In this document: positions 44,122 through 54,568 of the stretch, piece after piece
Numbering within the stretch: position 1 is the first letter of the stretch
Layout of the letters: the number at the start of each line of letters is the position of its first letter
From: Cryobacterium psychrophilum
GTDB taxonomy: Bacteria > Actinomycetota > Actinomycetes > Actinomycetales > Microbacteriaceae
Direction of reading: 5' to 3'
Assembly (NCBI RefSeq): GCF_004365915.1
Contig: NZ_SODI01000001.1
Coordinates: 3,410,001-3,474,000, forward strand
Length of the DNA: 64,000 nt
Notes under the pieces: generated by a model
The model's input: the letters and a program-made list of their open reading frames with translations, nothing else
Databases searched by the model: none
Told to the model about the DNA's origin: nothing
Translations under genes and position numbers: made by a program

Positions 44122-45171
44122 ATGGTCGCGAAAGCGCAGGGAGCTCGCCGGGCCGCACCACAGGCGCGGACGACAGCCAAGGGGACCTCGATCCCGCAAG
44201 TATCGTGGCACCAGGTTCGCCCGGCCCCGATTGTGCTCGTCTCCGGAACGGAAATCTTCCTGGCCGAACGCGCCATCCGCCAGCTCAGGGATTTTCTGAA
44301 GCTTGAAGACCCGAGCCTTGAAATCACCGACGTGCAGGCCGATAGCTATGCGCCGGGTGAGCTGCTCACCCTCGCGAGCCCCTCGCTCTTCGGGGAGCCG
44401 CGTCTCATTCGCGTCAGCTCGGTCGAAAAGTGCACAGACACCTTCCTCACCGAGGCGCTCGACTATCTCACGAACCCGGCCGAGGACACCTACATGGTGC
44501 TGCGCCACGGTGGGGGAGTGCGGGGCAAGAAGCTGCTCGACACGATCCGTGGCGGTGGCGGTGGCGGCATCGAAGTCGTCTGCACCGAGCTGAAGAAGGA
44601 CACCGAGAAGTACGAGTTCGCTTCGGCAGAGTTCAAGGTCGCCGGTAAACGGGTCACCGCGAGCGCCCTCCGATCGCTCGTGGCCGCCTTCTCGGATGAC
44701 CTGGCTGAACTGTCGGCAGCGTGCCAACAGCTCATCTCAGACGCCACTTCCGAAATCACCGAGACTACGGTCGACCGCTACTACGGCGGACGAGTGGAAA
44801 CGAACGCGTTCAAGGTGGCGGATGCCGCCATCGCCGGGCGGAACGGCGAAGCGCTGTTGACCCTGCGGCACGCTCTGTCCTCCGGTGCAGACCCCGTACC
44901 GATCGTTGCGGCCTTCGCGAGCAAGATTCGAACGATGGCCAAGGTTTACGGAGCGCGCGGTTCGGCCGGTCAGCTCGCGTCCACGCTGGGACTCGCGCCC
45001 TGGCAGGTCGAGCGCGCGCAGCGGGACCTTCGCGGCTGGAGCGACGAGGGGTTGGCTCGCTGCATCGAGGTACTGGCCGAGACGGATGCCGGGGTGAAGG
45101 GTGGGGGCCGCGACCCCGTGTTCGTGCTCGAACGCCTCATCGGCGTGATTGTGCGCCGCGGCAACGTCTGA
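44122..45171 (+). CDS. holA: DNA polymerase III delta subunit
   Basis: A 349-residue clamp-loader subunit that opens the sliding clamp. Family blocks are PIVLVSGTEIFLAERAI at the start of the AAA+-like domain, LFGEPRLIRVSSVEK, TASALRSLVAAFSDDL and ETNAFKVADAAIAG. ATG 44122 is preceded by gaaggga; the frame upstream to 43864 is antisense to the flippase gene. TAAGCT at 44091-44096 is a possible -10. The first 35 residues are basic and variable. Confidence 0.9.
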   Translation: MVAKAQGARRAAPQARTTAKGTSIPQVSWHQVRPAPIVLVSGTEIFLAERAIRQLRDFLKLEDPSLEITDVQADSYAPGELLTLASPSLFGEPRLIRVSSVEKCTDTFLTEALDYLTNPAEDTYMVLRHGGGVRGKKLLDTIRGGGGGGIEVVCTELKKDTEKYEFASAEFKVAGKRVTASALRSLVAAFSDDLAELSAACQQLISDATSEITETTVDRYYGGRVETNAFKVADAAIAGRNGEALLTLRHALSSGADPVPIVAAFASKIRTMAKVYGARGSAGQLASTLGLAPWQVERAQRDLRGWSDEGLARCIEVLAETDAGVKGGGRDPVFVLERLIGVIVRRGNV

Positions 45172-45178
45172 AACCGCG

Positions 45179-45745
45179 CTACTGCCCGGCTACGCCCAGC
45201 GTGACCCCGGATCGCTGGAGGTAGAGCCAGATGCCGTCAGTGAATTCCGGGTTGCCGCAGATGTCTGCGGTGACCCGCACGGGAACGGTCGCTGCCGTCC
45301 CCGCGACATCGGCGGGGCGGGCCAGCCCCGCGAATGAGCCCGGCAGCGTGGGACAATACTCAAGAACTATCCGACCCGTGGGATCGGAGAACTGTACGGT
45401 CACGGTCTGATCCGCGGTGGGCATGAACAGCTTGAACGCGAGCATGCCCAGCACCGCGAGGATCGCGACGACGCCCGTCATGGTCGCGACCCGGTCGCGC
45501 AGATTCCTCGGCGAGCGGGCGGAACCGGCGGAAAGGCCCAGGAGGACGGTGCCGAGGAGACAAGCGACACCGAACAGGCCGAGGGCAGGCCAGACCGGGG
45601 TTGACTCGTTTGTTGTCGGCAGGAACAGGAGGCTCACGGTCAGCACCGCTGCCCCACCGGCCGCGAAAGCTGCCAGGAGTGTGCCGTGGCGGAGTCTCGG
45701 TTCGGGTGGGCTGGCGGCAATTTTGGGGTAGTCAGCGCTCATCAC
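45179..45745 (-). CDS. Hypothetical membrane protein
   Basis: 188 residues with three hydrophobic segments (about 22-42, 52-70 and 88-107), then a C-terminal domain of about 75 residues probably outside the cell. That domain has two Cys (in LEYCPTLPG and ADICGNPEF) that could form a disulfide. No family recognised. GTG 45745 is supported by TAGACT (45752-45757, minus strand) 6 nt upstream. Convergent with holA, 7-bp gap. Confidence 0.7.
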   Translation of the reverse strand: MMSADYPKIAASPPEPRLRHGTLLAAFAAGGAAVLTVSLLFLPTTNESTPVWPALGLFGVACLLGTVLLGLSAGSARSPRNLRDRVATMTGVVAILAVLGMLAFKLFMPTADQTVTVQFSDPTGRIVLEYCPTLPGSFAGLARPADVAGTAATVPVRVTADICGNPEFTDGIWLYLQRSGVTLGVAGQ

Positions 45746-45751
45746 GGCGAC

Positions 45752-45757
45752 AGTCTA
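45752..45757 (-). promoter_or_regulatory. Putative leaderless -10 box of the hypothetical gene
   Basis: TAGACT on the minus strand, then 6 nt, then GTG 45745. Confidence 0.4.
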
Positions 45758-45836
45758 ACGCCGTCCCGCGCGCGGGGGCCCAAACGGGGCGTCCTGACAG
45801 GCGCGTGTCGGAGCGCCGACGACCTGGGCGGATACA

Positions 45837-45870
45837 CGAATGGTCCCCGCCGTGAGGCGAGGGCCATTCG
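45837..45870 (-). terminator. Likely rpsT terminator hairpin
   Basis: A 15-bp stem with one G-U pair and one mismatch (cgaatggtccccgcc with 45856-45870), loop gtga, starts 14 nt after the rpsT stop. No U tract follows. Confidence 0.6.
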
Positions 45871-45884
45871 TACAGTGAGTCAGA

Positions 45885-46148
45885 TTAGACGAGTGCTGAA
45901 ACAGCCTTCGCGATTGCCGACTTCTTGTTTGCTGCCTGGTTCATGTGGATTACACCCTTGCTGACGGCCTTGTCGAGCTTCTTGGAAGCAACGGCGAGGT
46001 TGGCGACAGCCTGGTTCTTGTCGCCGGAGGCAACTGCGGTACGAGTCGCGCGGATGGCCGACTTGAACTCGCTCTTGACCGACTTGTTGCGCTCCTGAGC
46101 CTTCTTGTTGGTGCCGATTCGCTTGATCTGCGACTTGATATTTGCCAC
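45885..46148 (-). CDS. rpsT: 30S ribosomal protein S20
   Basis: An 87-residue, very basic three-helix protein: [20 protein letters not shown] at the N-terminus and [19 protein letters not shown] near the C-terminus match S20. It binds 16S rRNA early in 30S assembly. The start is GTG 46148, an unusual codon for a ribosomal protein, with no clear Shine-Dalgarno. S20 genes in other bacteria are autoregulated through weak starts. Divergent from lepA over 238 bp. Confidence 0.96.
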   Translation of the reverse strand: MANIKSQIKRIGTNKKAQERNKSVKSEFKSAIRATRTAVASGDKNQAVANLAVASKKLDKAVSKGVIHMNQAANKKSAIAKAVSALV

Positions 46149-46386
46149 GTTTATACGCTTTCGTTAGGTCCTGTTTGGACTGCCTGGTTCGGAGTGCCGC
46201 TGAGCGATAGAGGGCGCTGCTGCGGCGAAAATCGTGTGGGGTGGGACCCAACACGCAAGTCAACGGCCAACGATACCAGCACACGAGGTTTCGGCGCAAT
46301 CGAGATCGTAATCTCGCAGGAGGCAGGGCCCGGTTACGCTCCCCGCGTCCCCGCGCCGGGCGCGGACATGAAAGAATGGTCAGACT
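46149..46386. other. Divergent rpsT-lepA intergenic region
   Basis: 238 bp with no credible ORF. It must hold the rpsT promoter and leader on the minus strand and the lepA promoter on the plus strand. AATGGT (46375-46380) lies 6 nt before the lepA ATG, a partial match to the leaderless pattern. TTGACT on the minus strand (46258-46263) is a -35-like hexamer without a good -10 partner. Confidence 0.5.
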
Positions 46387-48243
<1,857 letters not shown>

Positions 48244-48247
48244 ACGG

Positions 48248-48895
48248 ATGCGCCGATCCACGTTCACCGATGCGGCCGTGACCTATGGGGCCATCGGCGG
48301 CACGCTTGCCCCCGACCTGATGCAGTACCCGCCGAAGGGCCACCGGCCGCTTGAGCGCAGCGTGCGGCTCGGAAGCGGCGATGAGCGTTTTCACGTGGCG
48401 TCGAAGCTGCTCATGACCTGGGGCGTTCAGCGGGGCAGCGGCATGAGCGTCACCGACCTCGAAAACGGCACGGGAGTGCAGTACACGCCGGTGGAGTTCG
48501 AGCCGGACGGTACGCCGATTCCCGCCCGCCAGGCGCCGGAGGGCGAAGCCACCTTCGCTGAGGACGGTACACCGTACATCATGAACGGGATGACGGCGCA
48601 GCTGGAGATCCATGTCGGTCCGATGCGGGTCAAGGCACCGGTGCGGGTGGTCTACGTCATTGACGAGACGGCCCGCGTTGGCTTCGCCTACGGCACCATG
48701 AAGGGGCATCCCGAAAGCGGTGAGGAGTCCTTCATCGTGGAGAAGCGTGAGGATGACTCCGTGTGGTTCACGCTGCGCTCCTTCTCCCGCCCGAGCACGT
48801 GGTACTACCGTCTCGCGTCCCCGATTCTTCGCGTTCAGCAGGAACGGTTCACCCGCCGGTACCTGAAGGCACTGCACCCGGTTGGGGCGCTGTAG
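48248..48895 (+). CDS. DUF1990 family protein
   Basis: 215 residues from ATG 48248, 4 bp after lepA; an in-frame ATG at 48215 within lepA is less likely. It has the DUF1990 pattern: TYGAIGGT near the N-terminus, then a beta-rich barrel ending ARVGFAYGTMKGHPESGEE and VWFTLRSFSRPSTWYYRL. Function is unknown; the fold is thought to bind small hydrophobic molecules. It abuts hemW. Confidence 0.82.
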   Translation: MRRSTFTDAAVTYGAIGGTLAPDLMQYPPKGHRPLERSVRLGSGDERFHVASKLLMTWGVQRGSGMSVTDLENGTGVQYTPVEFEPDGTPIPARQAPEGEATFAEDGTPYIMNGMTAQLEIHVGPMRVKAPVRVVYVIDETARVGFAYGTMKGHPESGEESFIVEKREDDSVWFTLRSFSRPSTWYYRLASPILRVQQERFTRRYLKALHPVGAL

Positions 48896-48899
48896 GTCC

Positions 48900-50123
48900 G
48901 TGGCTGGTGCACTTCCCCTGGGCGACCCGGCCCCGGTCGACGGCCTGATCCCGGCGTCGGCATCCGTTGGTGCGAGCGAGCGCGATTTCGGCGTGTACCT
49001 GCACGTACCGTTTTGTCGCGTGCGTTGCGGCTACTGTGACTTCAACACCTACACGGCGACCGAGCTCCGCGGGGTCAAGCAAAGTGACTATGCGAGTCAG
49101 GCCGTGCTTGAGGTGGAGTCCGCCGGTCGAATCCTGAAGGAATCCGGTCTTCCGCAGCGACTTGTGTCAACCGTGTTCTTCGGGGGCGGAACGCCCACCC
49201 TGCTTCCTGCGACCGACCTGGCCAAGATGCTCCAGGCCGTGCGCGCGGAATGGGGGATCGCACCGGGGGCCGAGGTCACGACGGAGGCCAACCCGGATTC
49301 TGTCGACGCCGCGTATCTCGCGTCGCTCGCCGAGGCCGGATTCACCCGGGTGTCCTTCGGAATGCAATCGGCCGTACCGAGCGTGCTGGCCACTCTCGAA
49401 CGCACCCATGATCCGGACCGGGTTCCCCTCGTCGTGCGCTGGGCGCGTGACGCGGGTCTCGACGTGAGCCTCGATCTGATCTACGGAACCCCGGGGGAGA
49501 CGATTGAGAACTGGCGTGCGAGCCTTGAGCACGCCATCAGCCAGGCGCCGGACCACCTGAGCGCCTACTCGCTCATTGTCGAGGAGGGCACCAAACTGGC
49601 GCGCCAGATCCGTCGCGGTGACGTCGTGCCCACCAATGATGATGAGCAGGCGGAGTTCTACGAGCTCGCCGACGAGCTCCTGGCCACGGCCGGTTACCAC
49701 TGGTACGAGGTCAGCAACTGGGCGAAGGATGCCGCGCACGAGTCGCGGCATAACCTCTCGTACTGGCGTAGCCAGGACTGGTGGGGCGTTGGACCCGGCG
49801 CCCACAGCCATGTGGGTGGAGTGCGCTGGTGGAATGTGAAGCACCCGGCAGCCTATGCCGAGCGCGTGCTCTCTGGTGTGTCTCCGGCCGTCGGCCGGGA
49901 AACCCTGGATGAGGCCACCCGGGAACTCGAACGCGTGCTGCTGCTCAGCCGGATACGAACGGGGATCCCGATTGCTTCCCTGTCGGCGTCGGGACGGCAT
50001 GAGGTCGCCGGCCTGATTGCAGACGAGTTGATCAACGCGCGCGCCGCCCTCTCCGGTTCAATCGAGCTGACGTTGAAAGGGCGACTCCTGGCGGATGCGG
50101 TTGTTCGCCGCATCACGGAATAG
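48900..50123 (+). CDS. hemW: HemW-like radical SAM protein
   Basis: 407 residues from GTG 48900; a TTG at 48882 is possible but overlaps the previous gene. The radical SAM CxxxCxxC is C39, C43, C46 in HVPFCRVRCGYCDFNTYT. The GGGTPTLLP and YSLIVEEGT segments and the C-terminal HemW domain follow. HemW is a heme chaperone, not a coproporphyrinogen oxidase, despite old names. Its clustering with lepA is common. Confidence 0.93.
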   Translation: MAGALPLGDPAPVDGLIPASASVGASERDFGVYLHVPFCRVRCGYCDFNTYTATELRGVKQSDYASQAVLEVESAGRILKESGLPQRLVSTVFFGGGTPTLLPATDLAKMLQAVRAEWGIAPGAEVTTEANPDSVDAAYLASLAEAGFTRVSFGMQSAVPSVLATLERTHDPDRVPLVVRWARDAGLDVSLDLIYGTPGETIENWRASLEHAISQAPDHLSAYSLIVEEGTKLARQIRRGDVVPTNDDEQAEFYELADELLATAGYHWYEVSNWAKDAAHESRHNLSYWRSQDWWGVGPGAHSHVGGVRWWNVKHPAAYAERVLSGVSPAVGRETLDEATRELERVLLLSRIRTGIPIASLSASGRHEVAGLIADELINARAALSGSIELTLKGRLLADAVVRRITE

Positions 50124-50140
50124 AGCCGCCTCCACAGCGG

Positions 50141-50515
50141 TCAGCTGACGAACTTGAGGGAGAGGGGATACGTGTATCCCTGGCCGCGGTTCGCCGCGAG
50201 GCCGGCCAGGATGCTGAACACGACGACGGCCACCCAGATGGCGAAACTTGTCAGGTATCCGATGAGGATTGCGGTGAGAACGAGCGACGCGGCGTAGCCG
50301 ATAGCCGCCGTGATCTGAAAATTCAAGGCCGAAGCACTGTGGGCGCGAATGAACGGTCCGCGATCCTTGAGCAGCAGATACCCGATCAACGACGGCACGA
50401 AGGAGAAGAAGATGCCGCCGACATGGATGAGCGTCGCCCAGAGCTTCTCGTCGGCGGGACTCAGTGGGGCTGCGGAGGACCGGTACGGATCCGTGGGCGG
50501 GGTGGCATCAGACAT
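50141..50515 (-). CDS. DUF4870 membrane protein (copy 1)
   Basis: 124 residues with a polar N-terminus and three membrane segments. The DUF4870 signature is HVGGIFFSFVPSLIGYLLLKDRGPFIRAHSASALNFQ, given here only as its ends: HVGGIFFSF and ASALNFQIT. ATG 50515 is supported by aggag 6 nt upstream. Function unknown. Paralogous to the next gene upstream, and convergent with hemW. Confidence 0.82.
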   Translation of the reverse strand: MSDATPPTDPYRSSAAPLSPADEKLWATLIHVGGIFFSFVPSLIGYLLLKDRGPFIRAHSASALNFQITAAIGYAASLVLTAILIGYLTSFAIWVAVVVFSILAGLAANRGQGYTYPLSLKFVS

Positions 50516-50610
50516 TCGGTCTCCTGAATCGAGTACCGGGGTTGTGGCGGTCTGCCACCGGTTATCCCAGCGTACCCGGGGAACCTTTGCCGCGGCCTTG
50601 AAATTTCTGG

Positions 50611-51051
50611 CTACTTGATGAAGCGCACGGACACCGGGTACCGGTAGCTGCCGCCGTCTTTGACCGCCAGGAACCCCATGATCGAGAACACGACGGCCAT
50701 GACCCACAGGGCGAACCCGAGGAAGGTGAACAGGAAGCCGATCCCGAAGGTGACCAGGGCAAGAAATGTTCCGAGGAAGAACACCGCGAACCATGCGATC
50801 ATGACGGTGATCTGAAAGTTCAGGGCCTCTTTCGCCTCGATATTTGTGCGGTGGCCGCGATCCTTGAACACGAGCCAGATGACGAGCGAGGGGAGAATCC
50901 ACAGGATTCCGCCCAGATGGGCCCAAGACGCCCACTGCTGATCTTCGGCCGCCGTGAGCGGCGCGGCCACGGGCGCCGCCGGGTACGGAGATTGCGGTGG
51001 GTTCTGGCCCGGGTCGGGGTCACGGGGCGCCTGCGAGTTTGGATCGCTCAT
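50611..51051 (-). CDS. DUF4870 membrane protein (copy 2)
   Basis: 146 residues: a Pro/Ala/Gln-rich N-terminus (about 1-40), then the same core as copy 1 (HLGGILWILPSLVIWLVFKD, then KEALNFQIT) and a C-terminal YRYPVSVRFIK like YTYPLSLKFVS in copy 1. ATG 51051 has aaagga 6 nt upstream. Probably a tandem duplicate of copy 1; 95 bp separate them. Confidence 0.82.
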   Translation of the reverse strand: MSDPNSQAPRDPDPGQNPPQSPYPAAPVAAPLTAAEDQQWASWAHLGGILWILPSLVIWLVFKDRGHRTNIEAKEALNFQITVMIAWFAVFFLGTFLALVTFGIGFLFTFLGFALWVMAVVFSIMGFLAVKDGGSYRYPVSVRFIK

Positions 51052-51154
51052 GATCATTCCTTTCAGATGAACGTGTATGAGACCGCGTATATGCATAAGG
51101 TACTGCTACCCCTGTGCGGGGGCAATGGGCGAGATCGCCCGTTGCGCGATATGA

Positions 51155-51181
51155 TTGGCACTCAGGCAATGCGAGTGCCAG
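51155..51181. promoter_or_regulatory. CIRCE element (HrcA operator)
   Basis: TTGGCACTC-N9-GAGTGCCAG, close to the consensus TTAGCACTC-N9-GAGTGCTAA. It lies about 37 bp before the hrcA start and touches TATGAT (51150-51155), a likely -10. HrcA bound here should repress its own operon until heat shock. Confidence 0.9.
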
Positions 51182-51217
51182 TGATGTGGTGCGCGCGACA
51201 AGTAGGGAGGCGTGACG

Positions 51218-52246
51218 ATGGTTTCTGATCGTGGTCTCGACGTCTTACGCGTCATCGTGCAGGATTATGTGGCTTCACGCGAACCCGTCGGATCGAAATC
51301 CATTGTCGACCGGCATGCCTTCGGCGTTTCGGCCGCGACGATCCGCAACGACATGGCCCTCCTCGAGGAGGAGGAACTGATCGCCGCACCCCACACGTCG
51401 TCGGGGAGGATTCCCACCGACAAGGGCTATCGCGTTTTTGTCGATCACCTCGCGGGCCAGCGCCCCCTGTCGCCGGCCCAACGACAGGCGATCGAAACGT
51501 TCCTGGGCCAGTCGGCAGACCTCGACGAGGTGCTCGTGCGCAGCGTGCGTCTCCTGTCCCAGCTCACCCATCAGGTCGCTCTCGTACAGTACCCCTCCCT
51601 GTCCCGCGCGAAAGTGCGGCACATTGAACTTGTTTCTCTCACCGAGAAACGTGTCCTGTCCGTGCTCATCACGGATTCCGGTGCCGTCGAGCAGCGGGTG
51701 ATCGACCTGCCGGGCCCCGTCGACGAAGCGACGCTCGTGCAGGTGCGGTCCCGACTCTCCGCCGCGATCATGGGGCTGACCATGACGGATGCCGCCGCGG
51801 CGCTGGCAGCAGCCCCGACGCTCGTTCCCCCCGGGGAGCGCGAGCTCGATGCCGTCGCCGACCTCATCACGGAGACCCTCCGCGAGCAGGTTGGCGCGAA
51901 CGGGCAAACCAAGCTGGTGATGGCCGGAACCGCCAACCTGGTTCGAACGGAAGAAGATTTCTCCGGCAGTATCTACCCGGTACTCGAGGCGATCGAAGAA
52001 CAGGTGGTTCTCCTCCGCCTCTTCGGCGAGATGGCCGGCGACCAGCGCGGGGTCTCGGTCAGTATTGGCCGGGAGAACGCGCCGTTCGAACTGGCCGAAA
52101 CCTCGGTCCTGACGAGCGGATACACCTCAAACGGTAATTTGGCGCGATTAGGCGTACTTGGCCCGACCCGCATGGATTACTCCAACAACATGGCGGCCGT
52201 TCGAGCCGTCGCACGCTATCTGTCCCGCCTGCTGGGCGAGAACTGA
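51218..52246 (+). CDS. hrcA: Heat-inducible transcription repressor HrcA
   Basis: A 342-residue repressor of class I heat-shock genes. The N-terminal winged helix includes GVSAATIRNDMALLEEEELI and the following PHTSSGRIPTDKGYRVFVD segment. A GAF-like dimerisation region and an inserted domain complete it. ATG 51218 has gggagg 7 nt upstream; GTG 51212 would leave only 1 nt of spacing. A CIRCE element precedes it and dnaJ follows after 62 bp. Confidence 0.96.
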   Translation: MVSDRGLDVLRVIVQDYVASREPVGSKSIVDRHAFGVSAATIRNDMALLEEEELIAAPHTSSGRIPTDKGYRVFVDHLAGQRPLSPAQRQAIETFLGQSADLDEVLVRSVRLLSQLTHQVALVQYPSLSRAKVRHIELVSLTEKRVLSVLITDSGAVEQRVIDLPGPVDEATLVQVRSRLSAAIMGLTMTDAAAALAAAPTLVPPGERELDAVADLITETLREQVGANGQTKLVMAGTANLVRTEEDFSGSIYPVLEAIEEQVVLLRLFGEMAGDQRGVSVSIGRENAPFELAETSVLTSGYTSNGNLARLGVLGPTRMDYSNNMAAVRAVARYLSRLLGEN

Positions 52247-52308
52247 TTCACAGCGCGCATTGACTATCAACTACTGCCCTATCAACAGATCAACGAGGAG
52301 AGCCACCT

Positions 52309-53418
52309 TTGGCTGACCACTACGAAGTCCTCGGTGTGAGCCGCGACGCGACCACCGACGAAATCAAGAAGGCGTATCGACGCCTCGCCCGCCAGCTGCA
52401 CCCGGACGTCAACCCGGGGGCGGAGGCCTCAGAAACGTTCAAGAGCGTCACGCACGCCTACGACGTCCTGAGCGATTCCGCCCAGCGACAAAAATACGAC
52501 CAGGGTGGACAGGGAGGTGGCGGCGGATTCGACGGCCAAAACTTCGGCAACTTCGGCGACATCTTCGAGACCTTCTTCGGGGGCGGTGGCGCATCACAGC
52601 GCGGTCCCAAGTCCCGGCGGGAACGCGGCCAGGACGCGCTCATTCGCGTGGAGCTCGACCTCGCCGAGGTTATCTTCGGAACGCATCGCGACCTTGAGGT
52701 TGACACCGCTGTGCTGTGCGACACCTGCAAGGGATCGTGCTGCCAGCCCGGCACCGCACCCGTCACCTGCGATATCTGCCGCGGCACCGGTAGCATCCAG
52801 CGCGCGGTTCGCTCCCTTCTGGGCAATGTCATGACGAGCAGCCCGTGCGGTTCATGCCGCGGGTTCGGCACCGTCATCGCGACCCCGTGCACCACCTGCT
52901 CCGGCCAGGGACGCGTTCGTGCCCGGCGCACCGTGCCCGTCGACGTTCCGGCGGGCGTCGACACCGGCCTGCGACTGCAGATGCCGGGCAGCGGCGAGGT
53001 CGGCCCGGCCGGCGGCCCGAATGGGGACCTCTACCTCGAGATGAAGGTGCGACACCACGACATCTTCAGCCGCGACGGGGATGACCTCATGTGCGCCCTG
53101 GAGGTCCCAATGACGTCCGCGATCCTGGGGACGACGGTCAAGCTCAAAGGCCTCGATGGTGACATCGACGTCGAACTTCGCCCCGGGGCGCAGAGTTCCG
53201 AGATCCTCACGATCAAGGACCGCGGCGTTACGAGGCTGCGCGGCAACGGTCGCGGAGACCTGAAGATCGGCATCCAGGTCGTCACGCCCTCACGGCTCGA
53301 CCACAAGGAGCGCGACCTGATCGAGCAGTTCGCTGCTCGCCACTCCGCGCCCGCGCCCGCGCTCAGCCACTATCAGCAGGGACTGTTCGCGAAGCTTCGC
53401 GACCGTTTTCTCGGCTAG
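52309..53418 (+). CDS. dnaJ: Chaperone DnaJ (DnaJ2 type)
   Basis: A 369-residue Hsp40 co-chaperone that stimulates DnaK. The J domain has HPD at 31-33, a Gly/Phe-rich linker follows (about 67-100), then a four-motif zinc-finger region and the C-terminal substrate domain. The zinc motifs are [24 protein letters not shown] and CTTCSGQG; the first has Cys where CxxCxGxG has its final Gly. The start is TTG with gaggag 8 nt upstream. Location after hrcA marks it as the second DnaJ of actinobacteria. Confidence 0.95.
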   Translation: MADHYEVLGVSRDATTDEIKKAYRRLARQLHPDVNPGAEASETFKSVTHAYDVLSDSAQRQKYDQGGQGGGGGFDGQNFGNFGDIFETFFGGGGASQRGPKSRRERGQDALIRVELDLAEVIFGTHRDLEVDTAVLCDTCKGSCCQPGTAPVTCDICRGTGSIQRAVRSLLGNVMTSSPCGSCRGFGTVIATPCTTCSGQGRVRARRTVPVDVPAGVDTGLRLQMPGSGEVGPAGGPNGDLYLEMKVRHHDIFSRDGDDLMCALEVPMTSAILGTTVKLKGLDGDIDVELRPGAQSSEILTIKDRGVTRLRGNGRGDLKIGIQVVTPSRLDHKERDLIEQFAARHSAPAPALSHYQQGLFAKLRDRFLG

Positions 53419-53430
53419 CGGACAACGATC

Positions 53431-54171
53431 GTGGCCACTTTCTACCTGGCGCCGGAACTTCGGCCGGAGGACTGCCTGAGCGGTTCCGTCGTGAGTGTGA
53501 CGGGTTCTGAGGCCCGGCATGCCGTGACCGTGAGTCGCATTCGCTCGGGTGAGCGGCTCCTGATCGGCAATGGCGCGGGTCTCATGCTGGCCGGAACCGT
53601 CGTGACGGCGGACCCGGCGGAGTTCACCCTGCGCGTCGACGTGGCGACGGAGACGCCGCCCTCGACCCCGCGTATCCGCCTCGTTCAGGCCCTGGCCAAG
53701 GGAGACCGCGACGAAATGGCCATACAGGCTGCCACGGAACTGGGGATAGACGGCGTCATCCCGTGGGCTGCGGCCCGTTCCGTATCCCGGTGGGAGGGCC
53801 CCAAGGTCGCGAAGGGCCAGGAGCGGTGGTCGAGCATCGTGCGAGAGGCCAGCAAGCAGTCGATTCGCCCCTGGCTGCCGACGATCGGCGCGTTGGCCAG
53901 TACCAAACAGCTCGCTGTGCTCGCAACAACGACACGGATGTTGCTCCTCGAACCCACGGCGTCGGTTCGGCTGACCGACGTGCCGGCACCGAACGATGAC
54001 CGCGACATCGTGCTCGTCGTCGGGCCGGAAGGCGGCATATCGCCGGGGGAACTCAGCCTGCTCGAGCAGGCCGGCGCCACCCAGGTACGCCTCGGCGACA
54101 CTGTCCTGCGCACCTCAACGGCCGGTCCTGCCGCGCTGGCAATCCTCAATGCGACCCTCGGCCGCTGGTAG
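53431..54171 (+). CDS. rsmE: 16S rRNA m3U1498 methyltransferase RsmE
   Basis: A 246-residue SPOUT methyltransferase. The N-terminal PUA-like part (EARHAVTVSRIRSGERLLIG) precedes the knotted SAM-binding domain. That domain has ALAKGDRDEMAIQAATELGI, the VGPEGGISPGEL loop and LGDTVLRTSTAGPAAL, all typical of RsmE. The GTG start lies 12 bp after dnaJ. Confidence 0.93.
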   Translation: MATFYLAPELRPEDCLSGSVVSVTGSEARHAVTVSRIRSGERLLIGNGAGLMLAGTVVTADPAEFTLRVDVATETPPSTPRIRLVQALAKGDRDEMAIQAATELGIDGVIPWAAARSVSRWEGPKVAKGQERWSSIVREASKQSIRPWLPTIGALASTKQLAVLATTTRMLLLEPTASVRLTDVPAPNDDRDIVLVVGPEGGISPGELSLLEQAGATQVRLGDTVLRTSTAGPAALAILNATLGRW

Positions 54172-54190
54172 TCGAGCTTAAGATAGATAT

Positions 54191-54568
54191 ATGTCTTCCC
54201 CCGGCGCAAAACCGTCCATCTTCAGCCGCATCATCGCCCGCGAAATTCCGGCGACCATCGTGGCGGAGACCGACCGCATCATTGCCTTCGAGGACATCGC
54301 GCCTCAGGCCCCCGTGCACATCGTCATCACCACGAAGGCGACGCAGTACCGCAATGTCGTTGAACTCGCGGCCGGCGATCCCGCGCTCCTGGCCGAACTC
54401 GTACGCGTCGCCGCCACGATCGCCGATGAACGCACGGGGGGCGAGTTCCGGCTCGTCTTCAATAACGGGGCCGCAGCGGGACAAACCGTCTTTCACGTGC
54501 ACGCACACGTGATGGGCGTGGGCGACCGGTCGCAGTCGCTCGGGGAGGGGTCCCTTGGTTCACTCTGA
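54191..54568 (+). CDS. HIT-family nucleotide-binding hydrolase (HinT-like)
   Basis: A 125-residue histidine-triad protein with the HxHxHxx motif in FHVHAHVMG (catalytic His in the middle) and the FEDIAPQAPVHIVI first half. HinT-type enzymes hydrolyse aminoacyl- or lysyl-AMP phosphoramidates. It overlaps phoH by 14 nt. Confidence 0.92.
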   Translation: MSSPGAKPSIFSRIIAREIPATIVAETDRIIAFEDIAPQAPVHIVITTKATQYRNVVELAAGDPALLAELVRVAATIADERTGGEFRLVFNNGAAAGQTVFHVHAHVMGVGDRSQSLGEGSLGSL

